A stretch of DNA of 64,000 nt. Origin: Desulfococcus multivorans (GTDB taxonomy: Bacteria; Desulfobacterota; Desulfobacteria; Desulfobacterales; Desulfococcaceae). The DNA lies in contig NZ_CP015381.1 in assembly GCF_001854245.1 (NCBI RefSeq), forward strand, positions 4,189,001-4,253,000, in the 5' to 3' direction. Under the pieces are notes generated by a model. The model made no database searches and was not told the origin of the DNA. It saw nothing but the letters and a program-made list of their open reading frames with translations. Below, piece by piece: positions 61,332-64,000 of this stretch (its first letter is position 1; every line of letters begins with the position of its first letter). Made by a program: the position numbers and the translations under genes.

Positions 61332-61387
61332 TGCGGCGTGAAAACGCTGAAAATGTGACGGATTGAAAATGCACAAGATTCAGAGGT
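61332..61387 (+). repeat. Diverged copy of the 5-kb GCGGCGTGAA...GAGATT motif
   Basis: GCGGCGTGAA, GCTGAAAATG/TGACGGATT, AAAATG and AGATTCAGAGG line up with 4999-5053 at the end of the IS21 scar. It is probably an IS21-type end fragment left at the edge of the BREX remnant. Confidence 0.5.
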
Positions 61388-61515
61388 TGAGGGCGGAGTG
61401 CCGGCCCAAATTCGGACGCCGGCAGAGGACCGTCACCCGCTGGCAGCCGGCTGCCACCCGCTCCGTTCTCCTCCGAAGCGATGCCCCCGGCTCTCTCCGC
61501 TCCTTACCTACCGGC

Positions 61516-61794
61516 CTAACGGCTGGGCTCACCCAGCTGACCTGGAAGGCAGACAAGCCGGAAGCCGATGAAGCTGTTCCGGAGGTCGGGATCGTCCCAA
61601 CTGCGGTTTGCCGTCCGGCAGTAGGCGGCATCCAAGTTCCACGAGCCGCCGCGCAGGACCCGGGACGACCCTTCTTCCACGTCCATACACCATTCCCAAA
61701 CGTTCCCCGCCATGTCATGGCAGCCATCGGGGCAGACGCCGTTTGAAAAACACCCTGCCGCCGTCTTCAGACAATCCCTACAAGAAGAAACCAA
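61516..61794 (-). pseudogene. Sulfatase-modifying-factor (SUMF1/FGE)-type C-terminal fragment
   Basis: GCHDMAGNVWEWCMDVEE, SSRVLRGGSWNLDAAYCR and DLRNSFIGFRLVCLPG are the C-terminal signature of SUMF1/PvdO/EgtB-type proteins. Only about 75 residues of the family remain and no start is visible upstream. It is interrupted by an IS66 fragment. Confidence 0.7.
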
Positions 61795-61970
61795 AGCGCA
61801 AAGCCGTCCAGAAGCGAGCCGGCGCCAAAAAAGGGCACAAAGGGCATATCCAGAAACGTATGATGCCCACTGAAATTGTCATTCTTAAGCCGGAACGTTG
61901 CCCCTGCGGCAAAAAGATCAGCCAGGTCGAACTGCGAGAAAACATCTTGCGAAAACACATCCAAATTTGA
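61760..61970 (+). pseudogene. IS66 transposase N-terminal fragment
   Basis: PPSSDNPYKKKPKRKAVQKR leads into AGAKKGHKGHIQKRMMPTEI and RCPCGKKISQVE, the conserved N-terminal linker and zinc part of IS66 transposases. The frame ends at 61970; the DDE domain is missing. A dead piece next to the SUMF1-type fragment. Confidence 0.6.
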
Positions 61971-62122
61971 TAAATATAGCTCAGCATTTTGAATCTTTTC
62001 TTGTTGAGTTTGGTCGCTCTAACCGGGATAAGGTTCAAAATGCATTTTTTTTGCTCAGATGTCACTCAATTTTTTGAAAAAGTTACGACTGACGAGAGGA
62101 ATAACAAGATGAAGGAAACCCC

Positions 62123-62509
62123 ATGAAGGAAATCCACGAAATATACGTCAAAACCCATTTTTCCGCCGCGCATTGTCTGGAAGGCTATCCCGGCGACTGT
62201 GCACGGCTCCACGGACACAACTGGATCATCGAGGTCCATGTCCGCTGTGAAAGGCTCAACGAGATCGGCATCGGCATCGATTTCCGCGATATCAAGACAG
62301 CGGTCAAGGAAGTCCTTCAGGGGCTCGACCATTTCAATTTGAACGAACTGCCGGCCTTCAAGTCGGTCAACCCCACGTCGGAGAACATCGCCCGATTTCT
62401 TTATAAAGAGCTGAGCTGGATATTGAATGCCGATGGGATCAAGGTTTCGAAAGTCAAGGTTTGTGAGACTCCCGGAGCTGGGGCCTATTACTGGGAGGAG
62501 GAGGATTGA
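62123..62509 (+). CDS. queD: 6-carboxy-5,6,7,8-tetrahydropterin synthase
   Basis: ATG 62123 (MKEIHEIYVKTHFSAAHCLE) has AAGGAAACCCC upstream. HFSAAH, the cysteine of GDCARLHGHNW, and the HGH zinc histidines are all present, as is the later FNLNELPAFKSVNPTSENIA. QueD turns dihydroneopterin triphosphate into carboxytetrahydropterin in the preQ0 pathway. First gene of queD-queE-queC; no preQ1 riboswitch is visible upstream. Confidence 0.93.
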   Translation: MKEIHEIYVKTHFSAAHCLEGYPGDCARLHGHNWIIEVHVRCERLNEIGIGIDFRDIKTAVKEVLQGLDHFNLNELPAFKSVNPTSENIARFLYKELSWILNADGIKVSKVKVCETPGAGAYYWEEED

Positions 62510-63144
62510 CCCTCACCGTCAACGAAATTTTTTTCAGCATCCAGGGCGAATCCTCGTTTGCAGGCCGCCCGTGTGTCTTTATCCGTCTCACCGGTTGTAA
62601 TCTGCGGTGCGCTTATTGCGATACGCGATATGCCTATTACGACGGCGTGGCCCTTGATATTCCGGATATCCTTCAACGAGTGGCCGATTACCAGTGCCCA
62701 TTGGTCGAGGTGACCGGCGGTGAGCCCTTAATCCAGGCGGAGACGCCGCTTTTAATCGGAGAACTCATCGAAAGGGACTTTACCGTACTATTAGAGACGA
62801 ACGGAACGCAGGATATCAGCCGGATCGACGACCGATGTATCCGGATCGTCGACGTCAAATGTCCCACTAGCGGCGAGGCCGACAAAAACGATCTCGACAA
62901 CTTCGATCGTCTATCGTCGCACGACGAAATCAAATTCGTCATTGGAAACCGGGAGGATTACGAATTTGCAAGGACGATTGCCGGTAGGCTTTCGGGCCGG
63001 CCCAACCCGGTACACTTCTCGCCGGTCTTCGGTCGGCTTGCACCGGACCAAATGGCGGCATGGATACTGGAGGACCGCCTCAATGTCCGTCTCCAACCGC
63101 AACTCCACAAAATCATCTGGAACCCCGAACAGCGGGGTGTATGA
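62506..63144 (+). CDS. queE: 7-carboxy-7-deazaguanine synthase (radical SAM)
   Basis: The start is TTG 62506, overlapping the queD stop, with GAGGAGGAGGA upstream. GCNLRCAYCDTRYA carries the Cx3Cx2C radical-SAM cluster motif. VEVTGGEPLIQ (SAM site) and the DVKCPTSGEA segment follow. The enzyme contracts the pterin ring to 7-carboxy-7-deazaguanine. 212 aa is typical. Coupled to queD and queC. Confidence 0.92.
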   Translation: MTLTVNEIFFSIQGESSFAGRPCVFIRLTGCNLRCAYCDTRYAYYDGVALDIPDILQRVADYQCPLVEVTGGEPLIQAETPLLIGELIERDFTVLLETNGTQDISRIDDRCIRIVDVKCPTSGEADKNDLDNFDRLSSHDEIKFVIGNREDYEFARTIAGRLSGRPNPVHFSPVFGRLAPDQMAAWILEDRLNVRLQPQLHKIIWNPEQRGV

Positions 63145-63156
63145 AAGGCAGTTCGC

Positions 63157-63852
63157 ATGGAAACACCCCGTAAGGCCATCGTCCTTTCCAGCGGCGGCCT
63201 CGACTCTACGACGGTCATGGCCATTGCCAAATCAGAGGGATACGACATCTACAGCCTCAGTTTCAGTTACGGACAGCGCCATTCTGCGGAACTGGACGCC
63301 GCAAATCGCGTGGCCGACACCATCGGCGTAAAAAAGCATTTAGTGATCAACGTGGATATGAGGCTCATCGGCGGATCGGCCCTGACCGACGACATTGCCG
63401 TGCCCAAAGACAGAAATGAGAGCGACATGGCCGGTGAGATCCCGGTAACCTATGTTCCGGCCCGGAATACCATCTTCCTATCCTACGCCCTCGGCTGGGC
63501 CGAGGTGGTCGGGGCCTCCGACATCTTCATCGGCGTCAATGCCGTCGACTACAGCGGATATCCGGACTGCCGACCCGAGTTTATCGCAGCCTTCGAAGCA
63601 CTGGCCAATCTCGCCACCAAAGCGGGCGTGGAGGGGCATAAGATCCGAATCCGGTCGCCACTCATCCACCTGACCAAGGCCGAAATCATCCGGAAAGGCA
63701 CAAAACTGGGTGTGGATTATAGCCTCACCTTGAGCTGCTATGACCCTTCGCCTGAAGGAAAGGCCTGCGGGCGATGTGACAGTTGTCTCTTACGGAAAAA
63801 AGGCTTTCTGGCGGCTGGCGTTGACGATCCGACGGCCTATATGGCGTCGTAG
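63157..63852 (+). CDS. queC: 7-cyano-7-deazaguanine (preQ0) synthase
   Basis: ATG 63157 ([20 protein letters not shown]) has the PP-loop [43 protein letters not shown] and a zinc set [17 protein letters not shown] complete QueC. It makes preQ0 from carboxydeazaguanine with ammonia and ATP. Thirteen bases after queE. The set is queuosine or other deazapurine synthesis; queF or folE is not in the window. Confidence 0.93.
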   Translation: METPRKAIVLSSGGLDSTTVMAIAKSEGYDIYSLSFSYGQRHSAELDAANRVADTIGVKKHLVINVDMRLIGGSALTDDIAVPKDRNESDMAGEIPVTYVPARNTIFLSYALGWAEVVGASDIFIGVNAVDYSGYPDCRPEFIAAFEALANLATKAGVEGHKIRIRSPLIHLTKAEIIRKGTKLGVDYSLTLSCYDPSPEGKACGRCDSCLLRKKGFLAAGVDDPTAYMAS

Positions 63853-64000
63853 AGAGGATGATATTAACCCGGCAATTAAAAAACCGAACATACTGCATAG
63901 TGAATTTTAGGATCCTTGAAGTACTTCATCACTCGATTCGGCAGTTTTTGAAGCTTCCGCAAGTGTGATATCGCTTTTTTCTTCAACTGCTTTTTAGTTC
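63853..64000. other. Gene-free end of the window
   Basis: About 150 bases after queC, with no terminator or gene that I can support. Confidence 0.5.

Noticed and set aside
61971-62122. A preQ1 riboswitch before queD
   Set aside because: I looked for the short C-rich loop and A-rich tail pattern in the leader and did not find it.

Overview
The window looks like a chromosome segment of a Desulfobacterota (sulfate-reducer-type) bacterium carrying a large integrated mobile region. The taxonomic guess is an inference. It rests on the DUF3786 protein with a cysteine-rich Fe-S motif, the paired Hsp20 genes, the Tat-exported molybdo-aldehyde-oxidoreductase-like operon and the overall gene style. There is no rRNA gene or other decisive marker.

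Region 1 (1 to about 26.85 kb) is accessory DNA. At the left is a minus-strand phage or plasmid replication module: a primase-polymerase/helicase running off the window edge, small early genes, and a Cro-like regulator behind a 186-bp tandem repeat. It is followed by decayed IS21-like sequence, two small genes that look like integron cassettes with attC-like sites, the 5' piece of a group II intron, a frameshifted Bro-N antirepressor and a second IS21 fragment. Next comes a 1708-aa STAND-type NTPase with an N-terminal PD-(D/E)xK-like domain, probably an anti-phage protein. Two IS66-type elements are nested in each other. The inner one carries a druA (DUF4338) gene, and both are delimited by inverted repeats and perfect 8-bp target duplications. 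A frameshifted integrase, a Rad52/Ycf46-like AAA/DUF1257/DUF2997/DUF3150 operon, an excisionase-like gene and an intact tyrosine integrase follow. The integrase abuts tRNA-Leu(CAA), which is the likely attachment site. The other end of the element is outside the window.

Region 2 (26.9 to about 51.1 kb) is mostly ordinary chromosome. It holds a tsaC / purD-purE fusion / ddl cluster, DUF1992 (frameshifted), DUF3786, two Hsp20 genes, a 233-bp nested palindrome, GIY-YIG, KH and Gly-rich RRM RNA-binding genes, and a metal-dependent hydrolase. A three-subunit molybdenum hydroxylase follows, with a stand-alone ThrRS-editing-domain protein and a methyltransferase behind it. Then come an OYE-family oxidoreductase, an ECF sigma/anti-sigma pair, a TVP38-type membrane protein and several small or broken genes.

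Region 3 (51.7 to about 62 kb) is a second accessory block: a secreted metalloprotease-like protein, then a defence island made from a decayed BREX locus. A C-terminal pglX remnant and an N-terminal pglZ-like remnant bracket an intact AAA ATPase/DUF4276 pair. A PLD-helicase-DUF3427 gene with a Nudix partner lies just downstream. Fragments of IS21-like ends, a sulfatase-modifying-factor-type gene and an IS66 transposase mark its right edge.

Region 4 (62.1 to 63.9 kb) is a queD-queE-queC operon for 7-deazaguanine (preQ0/queuosine) synthesis. Several genes carry single-base frameshifts, some of them in homopolymer runs (8309, 20050, 30965, 43749, 60521). These are either true decay or sequence errors.
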